A stretch of DNA of 34,326 nucleotides from a virus: positions 1 through 34,326 of the IMG/VR virus record IMGVR_UViG_3300033149_004060; one strand, 5' to 3'. Shown here piece by piece: positions 14,226 to 22,564 of this stretch. The notes under the pieces are model-generated. The model saw nothing but the letters and a program-made list of their open reading frames with translations. It made no database searches and was not told the DNA's origin. Made by a program: the position numbers and the translations under genes. The stretch's first letter is position 1. The number at the start of each line of letters is the position of its first letter.

Positions 14226-15212
14226 CTAATAACCTGAAGCATCCACATTGTTTGAGAGTTCAGCCTTTATTATCGAGGAACTCGAAGAGTCGTAAATTGC
14301 TACCCAATCTACCGAAAGAGTTGGAATATCTCTTCCTGTCGTGTCTTCAGGTGAAGTTGTTAGGAATGCTTTCGCTATTGTCAATTTCAGTTCATAATCA
14401 TGATCGTTTGAATCTCCTCCAGTGTAGGTGTCACCGTTTTGGAGCGTTGCTATGAGTGCTTTACTTGTCTGTTCATTTGCTACACCTGTCGATCCCGTAT
14501 TTCCGAGAACCATCTCTAAGAAATCGTCATCTGGATCAACTACATCGAAACTTCCAGATACTTTTATACCTCCTGATGCCATGACTGAAGGTTCAGGTGC
14601 TCCTATTGCGTCTTTGAGAATGTTGCTTCTATCTATTGTAATGGAAAAAGCATCTACTTTGTATGATGTACTTCCTCCAATCGAAATAGTTGCATCATTT
14701 GCAATAAACGGTGCAGTTGTATCAAATGAAGAAGTTGTATTTGAATCATTTTCAAAGTTCAAATCTCCAACATCCCAGGTCGTAGAAACTGAAGCCACAT
14801 CTCCAGCTGGTATATCTATAGTGAGAGTCCTTAAGAGTGAGTCTCCACACTGTCGGTCTTTGTCGAAGTTTGTAGCATCATGTAGATATATTGTAGCAAA
14901 ATCTACAGTTGCTGATGGTGTTGTCCATGTATTTTTTCCAGTGTTGGAATCCCATGTTGCAGTTCCGAAAGTGCAGTGGAGTATATAATCTATGTTTTTC
15001 GGTCTTGCTGTTATATCAAAACTCAGATCATATCTTGCATTTCCCGAAGAATACAATGCAGTTCCAACTGTTCCAATTGCATCTTTTGTTACTCCGCCTC
15101 TCTTTGGAACGAGACCCCAATGCTCAGCATTTAGGGTCTGGGATGAAGTCGCAGTTAGACTTCCCTTTGCGGTTTGTGTCGCTATATTCAAGCATCTATT
15201 CGCCAATGCCAT
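14226..15212 (-). CDS. major tail tube protein
   Basis: A 328-residue beta-rich protein (MALANRCLNIATQTAKGSLT...) rich in Thr, Ser, Asp and Gly. It resembles phage tail tube proteins and lies just before the chaperone pair. It polymerises into the tube through which DNA passes. An extra domain may be present near the C-terminus (ELKLTIAKAFLTT ... LSVDWVAIY). It overlaps the preceding small gene by 17 bases. Confidence 0.85.
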   Translation of the reverse strand: MALANRCLNIATQTAKGSLTATSSQTLNAEHWGLVPKRGGVTKDAIGTVGTALYSSGNARYDLSFDITARPKNIDYILHCTFGTATWDSNTGKNTWTTPSATVDFATIYLHDATNFDKDRQCGDSLLRTLTIDIPAGDVASVSTTWDVGDLNFENDSNTTSSFDTTAPFIANDATISIGGSTSYKVDAFSITIDRSNILKDAIGAPEPSVMASGGIKVSGSFDVVDPDDDFLEMVLGNTGSTGVANEQTSKALIATLQNGDTYTGGDSNDHDYELKLTIAKAFLTTSPEDTTGRDIPTLSVDWVAIYDSSSSSIIKAELSNNVDASGY

Positions 15213-15408
15213 TTATTTTCGCCTCCTTTTTTCTTATTCTTTTTTCTTCCTTTACGAAGTCTGAAGGATGGTTTTTCAATAGCCATTCTCCCGTTTTCTC
15301 CGTAACTATTATTTTATACTTATATTCTTTGTTGTTTATTTTCTTGACTTTTATAGGTTCTAATACAAAACCTCTTACTTCAAAGTCTCCCGTTGTTAAC
15401 AATTCCAC
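15196..15408 (-). CDS. small hypothetical protein in tail module
   Basis: A 70-residue basic protein with a probable small beta domain (DFEVRGFVLEPIKVKKINNK) and a Lys-rich helical end. GTG start at 15408 with GGGGTGAT upstream. Position between the head-tail joining genes and the tube suggests a minor structural or assembly role, not identified. Confidence 0.65.
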   Translation of the reverse strand: MELLTTGDFEVRGFVLEPIKVKKINNKEYKYKIIVTEKTGEWLLKNHPSDFVKEEKRIRKKEAKINGIGE

Positions 15409-15420
15409 TTTATCACCCCT

Positions 15421-15645
15421 TTAATTTGTATAAATTTCTTGTGAGTAAGTGCTTTCCACAGTGCCGTAATCTGAAGAATGCCACTTGATTGGAGTTCCGT
15501 TTCCATAATGTGCTTCAATTTCATAGTCTTCTTCTGAATCCTCATAATCAGTTAATAACTCTAAAATTATATCTAATAGGTTAGTGATTTCTTCCTGTTT
15601 TTCTAATATCTTTTTTAATAAGTTCACTATATTATTTATTTCCAT
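15421..15645 (-). CDS. small coiled-coil protein in tail module
   Basis: A 74-residue acidic protein. The first 35 residues (MEINNIVNLLKKILEKQEEI...) form a heptad-like amphipathic helix; the rest is polar and Tyr-rich. It follows the gp10-like gene with no gap. Possibly a structural or assembly helper; unknown. Confidence 0.62.
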   Translation of the reverse strand: MEINNIVNLLKKILEKQEEITNLLDIILELLTDYEDSEEDYEIEAHYGNGTPIKWHSSDYGTVESTYSQEIYTN

Positions 15646-15993
15646 CTATTCACCTATTGTATTTTCCAAATCTGCTAAAAGCTCCGCTCTGTCCATATTT
15701 ATTGCTTCCATAAGACATGGTCTTGCAGGCATCCTGTAAGTTCCCAAGAAGACATAACTTGCATATTCTGCACCGTTTCCAATTATCAACTCCTCACAAC
15801 CAATAACTTTATGATATGTTTGTGATCTTAAATATCCAGTCTTAAATGCTTTCACAGTGATTATTTTTTTTGCAGTAGTTTCCATAATTCGACCATGTTT
15901 CTGTAGAACTCTTTTAATATTTCCTCTTACATCTGTTTTAAGACTTTTCAACACACCATCGTATCCACTCGTTACTATCCTAAAAAAACTCAT
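15646..15993 (-). CDS. HK97 gp10-like head-tail joining protein
   Basis: A 115-residue protein with the family pattern: an N-terminal basic helix region, KAFKTGYLRSQTYHKVIGCE, then GAEYASYVFLGTYRMPARPC followed by a helix. The AEYA-YV--GT-RMPARP core is typical of gp10-like proteins, which join the finished head to the tail. Its place between the connector and the tail terminator candidates agrees. Confidence 0.82.
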   Translation of the reverse strand: MSFFRIVTSGYDGVLKSLKTDVRGNIKRVLQKHGRIMETTAKKIITVKAFKTGYLRSQTYHKVIGCEELIIGNGAEYASYVFLGTYRMPARPCLMEAINMDRAELLADLENTIGE

Positions 15994-15997
15994 GAGA

Positions 15998-16405
15998 TCA
16001 CCTATTGTGAGGATAAAGAACTGTTAGAATTTTAATGCCATGATAAATAACACCCTCTGCTTTATCAGGTTCTTCTATAATTTCTTCAGTGTCAGTAAGA
16101 ACTGTTAAAGAAAAGTTATCCTTAAATATATCATCCAATTCATCTATAAGAGAGTTTACGTGAGATCGAGTTGTAGAAAATACATCTACTTTATATTTTA
16201 GTATTTGTATATCTTGAGTATGAGAAATAGTATGCCGAGATTCCTTATCTATTTTCGTAAACCAGATAACAGGAAATTGAACAGAAACATTATTAGGCCT
16301 ACCTGCAAATATCCAATTTTCTGATCTGTTCAGAGGATCTGTAAGATTGTCACGCATGCAATCTCTTAATCCTGTCTCCACTTCCGTTGAAGTTGAATAT
16401 CCCAT
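15998..16405 (-). CDS. putative tail terminator / neck protein
   Basis: A 135-residue protein. N-terminal helix (STSTEVETGLRDCMRDNL), then alternating strands with helix (VQFPVIWFTKIDKE ... KYKVDVFSTTRSHVNSLIDE) and a final strand, the alpha/beta layout of tail terminators. The position next to the gp10-like protein supports this. It follows a 260-base gap with repeats, so it may have its own promoter. Confidence 0.68.
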   Translation of the reverse strand: MGYSTSTEVETGLRDCMRDNLTDPLNRSENWIFAGRPNNVSVQFPVIWFTKIDKESRHTISHTQDIQILKYKVDVFSTTRSHVNSLIDELDDIFKDNFSLTVLTDTEEIIEEPDKAEGVIYHGIKILTVLYPHNR

Positions 16406-16428
16406 TTTATCCCTCCGTTGAGGTTTTC

Positions 16429-16446
16429 GTTACCTAAGATGGTAAC
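16429..16446. promoter_or_regulatory. inverted repeat GTTACC-N6-GGTAAC
   Basis: A perfect 6-bp inverted repeat with a 6-base spacer, 24 bases upstream of the tail terminator gene. As DNA it could be an operator; as RNA a small hairpin in the leader. Confidence 0.45.
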
Positions 16447-16468
16447 TAATTACACGACTGTTTATTAT

Positions 16469-16576
16469 AGTTAATTATGTGTTCATTCTACTGTTATAGG
16501 GTATTTACTCTCCGCAGTTAACTATATGTCCATTGTATTTAACAATATGTTCATTACAGTTAACATATTCTTCTTT
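16469..16576. repeat. 19-bp direct repeats, candidate operator or enhancer array
   Basis: AGTTAATTATGTGTTCATT (16469-16487), AGTTAACTATATGTCCATT (16516-16534), ATTTAACAATATGTTCATT (16537-16555) and a partial fourth copy starting AGTTAACATATTC (16558). The last three start exactly 21 bases apart, two helical turns. They fill the only sizeable gap (16406-16668) in the virion operon. An internal late promoter with a cooperative binding site is the simplest reading. Confidence 0.6.
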
Positions 16577-16668
16577 TTAAATAAAACTGTGTCGAAAACA
16601 CACTTTTTAACTGTTTTAACCTACCCTACAAGGGCGATATTTACCAATTTAAACAGCCCTCATAAGGT

Positions 16669-16872
16669 CTATATCAGTCCCTTTATCTTTGCCCCTAAAA
16701 TTCCGAGTAAAAATGTGAGAACTCCGAGTCCTCCCATGATTTTATTCTGCCAGTTCTCTAAACGTTCAATTCTTTTGGTTTGTGTTTGGTTAATCTCGCA
16801 GAGTGTGTTCATCTTTTTTTTAATCCATTTCACATCGGTGCTGAGTTCAATGAGTACATCATGATCGTTCAT
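16669..16872 (-). CDS. XhlA-like small membrane protein
   Basis: A 67-residue protein: a coiled-coil-like soluble part (VLIELSTDVKWIKKKMN ... RIERLENWQNKIMG) followed by one transmembrane segment (GLGVLTFLLGILGAKIKGLI). This is the layout of the XhlA/holin-accessory family. Unusually it sits inside the head-tail module, just before the repeat-bearing gap. It may assist membrane permeabilisation or be a minor virion component. Confidence 0.72.
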   Translation of the reverse strand: MNDHDVLIELSTDVKWIKKKMNTLCEINQTQTKRIERLENWQNKIMGGLGVLTFLLGILGAKIKGLI

Positions 16873-16876
16873 AGTA

Positions 16877-17383
16877 TCACCCGAAAATGTTTGAGTAGCT
16901 TTTTTCTTCGTTCAGAACTGAAGTAACAATGAACTCTTCACCTTGATAGCTTGTATTTCTCTGAAAGTAATCTGTATCCTCGTCATGCTCTATGAGTGTA
17001 TTAATCAAGTTAATATATTTCTGTTTGTACACTCTTGCTTTAGCGCCATCCATCCATGTTTGGTCGTATTTTAGAAACTCATCTCTTCCAGGTTTTACTG
17101 TATATTTTATGTCCACTGAATTGAAATTATAAGCAATAGAGCAGCAGAGATAGAGACATGCTTCTTTGATCACATCCAGATATTCAGTTGGAACATAAGA
17201 ATCTCCGTCAGAGTCGGTATCTTGAAAATTCACATATTCATCATCTGATCTATCCGCTTCAAGGTCTGAATTGATTTTTTGTGTTGCTCTTTCTATGATT
17301 ACCGAACAAATATTATCTGTCAGGATTGAGTCAGATAAGCCTGTTTCTGCTCTTATCTCTGCTGCGGTCACATAATCAGCCAT
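16877..17383 (-). CDS. head-tail connector (adaptor) protein
   Basis: A 168-residue protein whose start (YVTAAEIRAETGLSDSILTD) and helical body with a central CLYLCCSIAY segment match gp6/gp15-type adaptors that bind below the portal. Located between the decoration candidate and the membrane mini-protein, four genes downstream of the portal-head block. The role is inferred from pattern and synteny. Confidence 0.75.
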   Translation of the reverse strand: MADYVTAAEIRAETGLSDSILTDNICSVIIERATQKINSDLEADRSDDEYVNFQDTDSDGDSYVPTEYLDVIKEACLYLCCSIAYNFNSVDIKYTVKPGRDEFLKYDQTWMDGAKARVYKQKYINLINTLIEHDEDTDYFQRNTSYQGEEFIVTSVLNEEKSYSNIFG

Positions 17384-17395
17384 AAGGGATCACCC

Positions 17396-17800
17396 TTACA
17401 ACTGCCTTTCAATGAAAACTACAACTTGACATTCTCCCTTTGTTGTCGTTGTACCAGCCGTCACAATTTTCAAAGTATCTCCAGCACTGAGTTCATAGTA
17501 AGTGTCATCAATTTTGAAGAACACTCCATCTCCAGCTGAATCTGTACCTTCAGTAAATGTCTTTGTATCCGAAATGTCGTTAGTTCCATCTGTGAGTTTC
17601 ACAGTGTAGGTCTTACTCGAAGCATCAGGAACTTCAGCGAGAACAACATACCCTCCCACGATCTTTACATCATAGGGTGGTGTCCACATTGTAGTAGTTG
17701 CTTTTCCATCTATATATTTCCATCTAACTTCTTGGTTTCCGTTAGATAGCTGTATGTCTTCAAATTTTGGGTGATCCGTCTGAAACGTTGTGTAACTCAT
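17396..17800 (-). CDS. putative head decoration / minor capsid protein
   Basis: A 134-residue beta-rich protein (YVVLAEVPDASSKTYTVKL, DTLKIVTAGTTTTKGECQV) immediately after the major capsid protein. Its Thr/Asp/Gly-rich makeup matches the virion proteins around it. Decoration proteins often sit at this place. A head-fibre role is possible. Confidence 0.65.
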   Translation of the reverse strand: MSYTTFQTDHPKFEDIQLSNGNQEVRWKYIDGKATTTMWTPPYDVKIVGGYVVLAEVPDASSKTYTVKLTDGTNDISDTKTFTEGTDSAGDGVFFKIDDTYYELSAGDTLKIVTAGTTTTKGECQVVVFIERQL

Positions 17801-17812
17801 CAGATCACCCCT

Positions 17813-18745
17813 TTATGCCTTTGCGGACACTAACAATCCAGCTGCATTTGAATCAAGAAGCTGTATATCCTGTTTGTAGCTCATTGATATTTCGTACAGA
17901 GTCGTTTTCTCTGTTATATCTACTCCGAAATGAATGTCCTCGTTTTCATAGATTCCATATGCTCTGTTCACGTCAATCATGAGACCCTCGTATCCATCTG
18001 TGTTGAAGTCCGCTGCTGAAGATGAGTACGACTTTACATTTGAAGTTACAATTATCTCAAGTCCGAGTAGTGTTGGTACATGACCAGTTCTTACAGCTGT
18101 GTTGCTTCCGTACTCCATTGCTGATCTCACTGCAGAATCCTGTATCAGCTGATATTCCTGATACGGATGTATGAACAGATGCGTTGGATGACAGTCGTCT
18201 TCTTCAAGTTTTGCTTTCAATTCTGCAATGTCATTAAGAGTTAAAATATCTCCAGAGTCCACTGTAGCATCCGTACCGGCAATGACATAATGCGGAATAC
18301 TTGAAGCACTGAGATCACCGTTTGCATCATTTGTTATTATATCTACATCTTTTTGTTTAGCCATAGCCAGAGCCAGCTGTTTCTTTATGAGGTCTAAACC
18401 AAGACCCAGCTTTTTCTGAGACTGCAGAGCGTCGAGAGTAATCGGTACGGTCAGACCCTTTCTCTTATCTACTGTTGTGAATGTCACAGTGTCGAAGTCG
18501 AAGTCGTCTGTTGCGAAGGCATCATACTGATTCGTTCTTGTAGCAAAACCGGTTAGCATTCCAGAACTCGTTATCACCGGCCAGTAGAATGTCTCTTCAG
18601 AACCTCTCACGATCATGCCGTTTGAGGCCAGAACAGAATACGCTTTTGTTAGTGGTTGTGCAGCATCCATTATAGTAGTTTTCCAAGCTTTTATTTCATC
18701 TCCTGTGAAACTATCGGATTCGGTTGTTAATTCTTTATATCCCAT
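17813..18745 (-). CDS. major capsid protein (HK97 fold)
   Basis: A 310-residue protein right after the protease-scaffold gene. Features of the HK97 fold: a long helix region (LGLGLDLIKKQLALAMAKQK), a peripheral domain with THLFIHPYQEYQLIQDS and GHVPTLLGLEIIVTSNV, and a final strand set (DITEKTTLYEISMSYKQDIQ). The N-terminal arm is short, consistent with the scaffold being supplied by the neighbouring fusion protein rather than by a delta domain on the capsid protein. Confidence 0.9.
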   Translation of the reverse strand: MGYKELTTESDSFTGDEIKAWKTTIMDAAQPLTKAYSVLASNGMIVRGSEETFYWPVITSSGMLTGFATRTNQYDAFATDDFDFDTVTFTTVDKRKGLTVPITLDALQSQKKLGLGLDLIKKQLALAMAKQKDVDIITNDANGDLSASSIPHYVIAGTDATVDSGDILTLNDIAELKAKLEEDDCHPTHLFIHPYQEYQLIQDSAVRSAMEYGSNTAVRTGHVPTLLGLEIIVTSNVKSYSSSAADFNTDGYEGLMIDVNRAYGIYENEDIHFGVDITEKTTLYEISMSYKQDIQLLDSNAAGLLVSAKA

Positions 18746-18757
18746 TTTTACACCCCC

Positions 18758-20119
18758 TTATAAATGTATTCCTCCGTTTTCGAGGATTTTGTCTATGATT
18801 GCCATTTCCAGCTTTTTCTCTCTATTGAGTGTCTTTTTTTCACCGTCTTCAAGTTTTGATTTCAACTCTTTTGGTTTGCTTAGTTCTTCTATCTTTTTCT
18901 TCAGTTCTTCGATTTCTTTGTCTTTTTCTTCTATTTTCTTCAGTATCTCTGTTTTTTCTTTTTCTTCTTTTTCAATTTTTTCTTTTTCTTCAAACTGAGC
19001 CAACTTATTAGTCAACTCTTCTAATTTTTTATTCATTTCTTCTAATTCCATTTCTTTAACACCCCCTAATTCAAAACTTTCATAATCTCCTACTCCTAAT
19101 GCTTTAGCATGCTTAATTAGATGTGCTCTTGCTTTTGCTTTAGCTTCATTGGAGATTTTTGATTGCGGTAACCTTGCCAATGCATTTCTTAAATGAGGAA
19201 TATCTACACTATTGTGTTCACTTCCTCTTTTCACGGATGAATTGTGATGTGGAAAATGCCTTAAACTTCTTGGAACTGTTTTTCCTTCTTCGTCTTTTTC
19301 ACCGCCAGGTTCTATATATGCAAAAGCAGCATCTGGTAGATCATTTATGAATTTCCTGTCCCACTTCGCCAAATTCTCAGAGAGTCCAATTCCACATCCT
19401 TCCTTTTCTGAACAGGCACCTTTCTCAACAAGAGATAGATGTACAAATTCAACATCATACATTATATCTATTGTTTTATCTCCGAGATTCACAGTCGAAT
19501 AAGTCTCCCCCCATAATCCAACCGAAACATTAGGAACTTCACCACTTTTAAGTTTTGTTTTTATATGTTCTCTTGCCAATTTATCAAAAACTCTCACATA
19601 AGCCTTTGCTTTATTATCTTCCTTATGTGCATTAAATACAGTTCCAATTATTTTTTCTTCTTTGTGATCATAATTGAAAAGTGCACCATTCAGAGTTTCC
19701 ACAGCTTTCTCAAGTTCGGAGTCCGGAATAAAAACTCCTGTTCCGTTATCGTGTAGAAGTAGAGTATTGCTCACAACTGCGGTCACTTCATACACATCTG
19801 AGAATTTACCCTCTTTAAAGGAGTCTAAACATATATTTAGAAATTGTTTATTACTTTCTTTTTTTGATAGTCTCTTATCGTTGTGTAGAGTAGAGCATAT
19901 TTTATATGCGTGTTCCTCTTTTAGATCAGGATTTCTTTTTAGAACTTCGCCAACACAAGATTCTATTTTCTCCGTATTATCCACCCCCTGATTTCTCCTT
20001 TTCCACATACTCGAGCATATAGCAACTGCTCTCTTTTGATCATCTCCCTCTTTTATTCTGATCGGGATACAATCCCGCATGAAGTCTTCTCTATTGTCGT
20101 AATCCTTTGGATCGGGCAT
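18758..20119 (-). CDS. prohead protease fused to scaffold
   Basis: A 453-residue multi-domain protein. Residues 1-85: two Cys-bearing helical repeats (RDCIPIRIKEG ... AVAICSSMWKRR, and ESCVGEVLKRNPDL ... AYKICSTLHN). Residues about 105-245: a maturation protease core with candidate catalytic H152 (FNYDHKEEKIIGTVFN) and S199 (VPNVSVGLWGE), then VHLSLVEKGAC. Residues 258-345: a small domain seen in other viral proteases (DAAFAYIEPGGEKD, SLRHFPHH, DIPHLRNALARLPQS). Residues 356-430: a highly charged coiled coil, the likely scaffold (Glu/Lys-rich). It organises capsid assembly and then cleaves the scaffold. Starts the base after the previous stop. Confidence 0.85.
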   Translation of the reverse strand: MPDPKDYDNREDFMRDCIPIRIKEGDDQKRAVAICSSMWKRRNQGVDNTEKIESCVGEVLKRNPDLKEEHAYKICSTLHNDKRLSKKESNKQFLNICLDSFKEGKFSDVYEVTAVVSNTLLLHDNGTGVFIPDSELEKAVETLNGALFNYDHKEEKIIGTVFNAHKEDNKAKAYVRVFDKLAREHIKTKLKSGEVPNVSVGLWGETYSTVNLGDKTIDIMYDVEFVHLSLVEKGACSEKEGCGIGLSENLAKWDRKFINDLPDAAFAYIEPGGEKDEEGKTVPRSLRHFPHHNSSVKRGSEHNSVDIPHLRNALARLPQSKISNEAKAKARAHLIKHAKALGVGDYESFELGGVKEMELEEMNKKLEELTNKLAQFEEKEKIEKEEKEKTEILKKIEEKDKEIEELKKKIEELSKPKELKSKLEDGEKKTLNREKKLEMAIIDKILENGGIHL

Positions 20120-20326
20120 TCATAACACTCTCCATCCTTTTATCCAAATTAATTCAATCAGTAATAATATAGGCCACAAAAATACAAATGGAATTAACTG
20201 TATTACTGTTAGATTTTGCCAATTACCTTCCCATCCTTGATCTCTTGTCAAATATATATAGTATGCAAATATTATTCCTATGAGAATATATATGAATGCA
20301 CCTATGATATAATTCTCAAATACCAT
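20120..20326 (-). CDS. small two-helix membrane protein in head module
   Basis: A 68-residue protein with two hydrophobic segments (IIGAFIYILIGIIFAYYIYL and LIPFVFLWPILLLIELIWI) separated by a short polar loop (TRDQGWEGNWQN). It sits between the head morphogenesis gene and the protease. Such a holin-like protein in the head block is odd; it might be a second membrane-lysis protein or an assembly factor. Confidence 0.72.
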   Translation of the reverse strand: MVFENYIIGAFIYILIGIIFAYYIYLTRDQGWEGNWQNLTVIQLIPFVFLWPILLLIELIWIKGWRVL

Positions 20327-20330
20327 ATTA

Positions 20331-21017
20331 TCACAACGTTTTTGGAGCCCAGCAACACCTACACATCGGATGCAGAGGTATCAAACCCTCAGCTTCCTCT
20401 ATAGTGAAAACCCTCCCATCATTTGTAGCACATTCAGGACATGCTCCTACTTGGCCATCAATCCATTCCACTTTTTGTATTTTCTCTTCACTATATCTCT
20501 GAAGTGTTCCTGAAGAGACGGCTCGCATAGTTTCTGTTCTTGCTATTCTCATTATTTCAAATCGTGTTCTATCTGAGAGATCGGGCATGATTTCTTTCAT
20601 GATGTTCTGAATGCTTTTTCCTTGAGAAACTCCGAGCCGGACTTTTTGTATTATTTTTGTTTTTAATCTGTCTGAAACTCCTTTAATTGATATATTTGTG
20701 ATTCCTTCCACATCTTCGATTCTGTTTATATCTTCGTTTGAAAACGGATCAATTGAAAGTTTTTTGAGATTTTTATTAGCATAATTCTGTCCGATTACAT
20801 ACGCAGACCTGATCGATTCATGAATTATAGGTTTTGTTTCATCTGTTGCTTTATTGAGTTCGTTCTCAGTGTAGTTCTCAAGATCGTTGATTTTTGTATT
20901 AGGTGTTACGAAATCTTTTATATTTTTAATTTTTTCTCTATATATTTTCCAGAGTTTATACTCGAAGTTCTGAGTGAAAGTGAGGACTCTGACAGGCTCA
21001 GGTCTTTTCTTTTTCAT
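20331..21017 (-). CDS. head morphogenesis protein (Mu gpF / SPP1 gp7-like minor capsid)
   Basis: A 228-residue protein with the signature C-terminal domain: IARTETMRAVSSGTLQRYSE, then WIDGQVGACPECATNDGRVF and the end PLHPMCRCCWAPKTL. The Cys/His set (CPEC, HPMCRC) probably binds zinc. It lies directly after the portal as usual and is packaged as a minor head protein that helps procapsid assembly. Confidence 0.92.
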   Translation of the reverse strand: MKKKRPEPVRVLTFTQNFEYKLWKIYREKIKNIKDFVTPNTKINDLENYTENELNKATDETKPIIHESIRSAYVIGQNYANKNLKKLSIDPFSNEDINRIEDVEGITNISIKGVSDRLKTKIIQKVRLGVSQGKSIQNIMKEIMPDLSDRTRFEIMRIARTETMRAVSSGTLQRYSEEKIQKVEWIDGQVGACPECATNDGRVFTIEEAEGLIPLHPMCRCCWAPKTL

Positions 21018-21040
21018 GAAATACCTCCCACACCCCCATC

Positions 21041-22243
21041 CTACTCCTCACTGATTTCTAAAGGTTCGAGACCAATTCTTTCTCTATCTCGATTAATTAC
21101 ATCTATTGGAATACCTCTATCTATGTACAGACTATCAGCTTCAGCATGTGTTTTTCTTATTTTTGCTTCTCTTTCCTTATCTTGAGGCATTAGATCAGCC
21201 CAGACCACATAAAGCTCTGGTCTTATTTTTGAATAATCGTAACCTTTCATTTGGCAGAATAATTCAAATAATCTACCTAAAATAATCTCATCTTCGTAAT
21301 AATCCTGAATGGGGAGTAAGGTATTAAACCAATCTTTTAAATTTGTTTCTGAAGTTGATATAGTTCCTTGCCCTGCACCGACTAATAGAGTTTTCGGAAT
21401 ACCTGATCCAGCGGAAATTGCATCAAGGAGAACATCGTAAATATCTTTAAATGGAATATTCAGACCCCCAAAACCCTTCGGTTCTACTTTGTATCTTTCG
21501 GAATGTACGAAATCTGTTTCTCCCATTGCTTTTCTCACATTTTTAGATACTCTTTCTAATTCACTTCCTTCCTTTACTCCGTCAATTGTTACATCGTAAA
21601 AAGGAGTGGAATATTTGTGCATGATGTCCTTTATTGATCTTAAACCCTCGTCAGCACCATAGCAGGCATGGTAAATGGTTTCAAAGATTCTCATTTTTTC
21701 AAAAACATCGGAAACAAGAACTCTATCTTTATGTATTTTTTTTCGAACAGGATCGGAATCTTCAATATCATATCCCTCAAAGGTATCATCTTCATTCTTT
21801 TTTACATGCTTTTTTATTTCTCTGTTTACTCTGTCAATTGAATCTATCAAACCGAAATAAGAAAATGCGTCAACTGGTTCGTCAACTGGTTTGTCATCGT
21901 TAAATACAATTTCTAAATATCCAGTCCCGAAAGTGATCGAATCCATGTTCAAGATTCGTAAATATTTTTTAGCTTTAATTTCTTTTAAAAAGTCATTAAA
22001 CTCTTCAGCATATTTCTCAAATTTAGAATTATCGGTGTCAATTTTAAAGTCTGTAAAAATTTCATTATATTTTGAGATGACCTTCCGACCCCAAGGAGAG
22101 ATCATTCTCATTAAGTAGAGTTCGTCATTTGAAATATGTTGAGAGCTATATTTATCTTTACCTGAATAAACACTAACATGCAGTGTTGAAGATTTTATTC
22201 TTGAACTTATTTCAAAACTGAGAGTCCGTAACCAATTAAACAA
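21041..22243 (-). CDS. portal protein
   Basis: A 400-residue portal of the DUF1073/SPP1-related kind. Typical parts are MDSITFGTGYLEIVFNDD near the start, the segment SAGSGIPKTLLVGAGQGTIS followed by SETNLKDWFNTL, and a C-terminal crown end (DVINRDRERIGLEPLEISEE). It forms the dodecameric ring for DNA entry. The start is TTG at 22243, supported by GGAGGGG a few bases upstream. First gene of the virion operon, with an archaeal promoter at 22285-22301. Confidence 0.9.
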   Translation of the reverse strand: MFNWLRTLSFEISSRIKSSTLHVSVYSGKDKYSSQHISNDELYLMRMISPWGRKVISKYNEIFTDFKIDTDNSKFEKYAEEFNDFLKEIKAKKYLRILNMDSITFGTGYLEIVFNDDKPVDEPVDAFSYFGLIDSIDRVNREIKKHVKKNEDDTFEGYDIEDSDPVRKKIHKDRVLVSDVFEKMRIFETIYHACYGADEGLRSIKDIMHKYSTPFYDVTIDGVKEGSELERVSKNVRKAMGETDFVHSERYKVEPKGFGGLNIPFKDIYDVLLDAISAGSGIPKTLLVGAGQGTISTSETNLKDWFNTLLPIQDYYEDEIILGRLFELFCQMKGYDYSKIRPELYVVWADLMPQDKEREAKIRKTHAEADSLYIDRGIPIDVINRDRERIGLEPLEISEE

Positions 22244-22284
22244 AATACCCCTCCAGTTTTAGTTATATTATATACGCACTACAA

Positions 22285-22301
22285 GTATAAATACTTTTCG
22301 G
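22285..22301 (-). promoter_or_regulatory. archaeal promoter of virion operon
   Basis: The minus strand reads CCGAAAAGTATTTATAC: BRE-like CGAAAAG and TATA box TATTTATA. Expected start about 22263, some 20 bases before the portal start codon. The sequence further upstream (22300-22345) is almost pure A/T. Confidence 0.75.
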
Positions 22302-22354
22302 TAATATTATTAAAATTATTAAAATAATTAATTTTAATAGAAAAGTAGCTTAAG

Positions 22355-22371
22355 GTAACAGATGTTGTTAC
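22355..22371. promoter_or_regulatory. inverted repeat GTAACA-N5-TGTTAC
   Basis: A perfect 6-bp inverted repeat about 60 bases upstream of the virion-operon TATA box. It could be an activator site for late transcription, or a hairpin at the end of the preceding transcript, since a T-tract lies just before it. Confidence 0.5.
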
Positions 22372-22374
22372 TCT

Positions 22375-22387
22375 AAAAACAAAAAAG
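22375..22387 (-). terminator. T-rich terminator of the two-gene cassette
   Basis: Minus strand CTTTTTTGTTTTT, 15 bases after the stop of the 49-aa membrane protein gene and before the virion promoter. Confidence 0.6.
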
Positions 22388-22401
22388 ATGTGGTGTTTTT
22401 C

Positions 22402-22551
22402 CTATCGAAAGAGATATATGTAAAAAGCAAACAACACAGTTGCAGCACCGAGTAAGAAGGTTTCAACAGTACCCACATGAAAGAACTCGCATGCAAAACC
22501 AATTGTCCACATTGGAACAAAGGCTAATATGAACTTATATCTCTCTTTCAT
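22402..22551 (-). CDS. small two-helix membrane protein
   Basis: A 49-residue protein (MKERYKFILAFVPMWTIGFA, then LLGAATVLFAFYIYLF) with two hydrophobic segments and a basic start. It follows the 134-aa gene and ends at the cassette terminator. It could be a holin/antiholin or a superinfection-exclusion membrane protein; the sequence does not decide. Confidence 0.68.
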   Translation of the reverse strand: MKERYKFILAFVPMWTIGFACEFFHVGTVETFLLGAATVLFAFYIYLFR

Positions 22552-22564
22552 TTTATCAGTTCCC

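Noticed and set aside
14428-15424. Long plus-strand frames (186 and 171 aa) opposite the tail tube gene
   Set aside because: Shadows of the well-supported minus-strand virion genes; no promoter or ribosome site.
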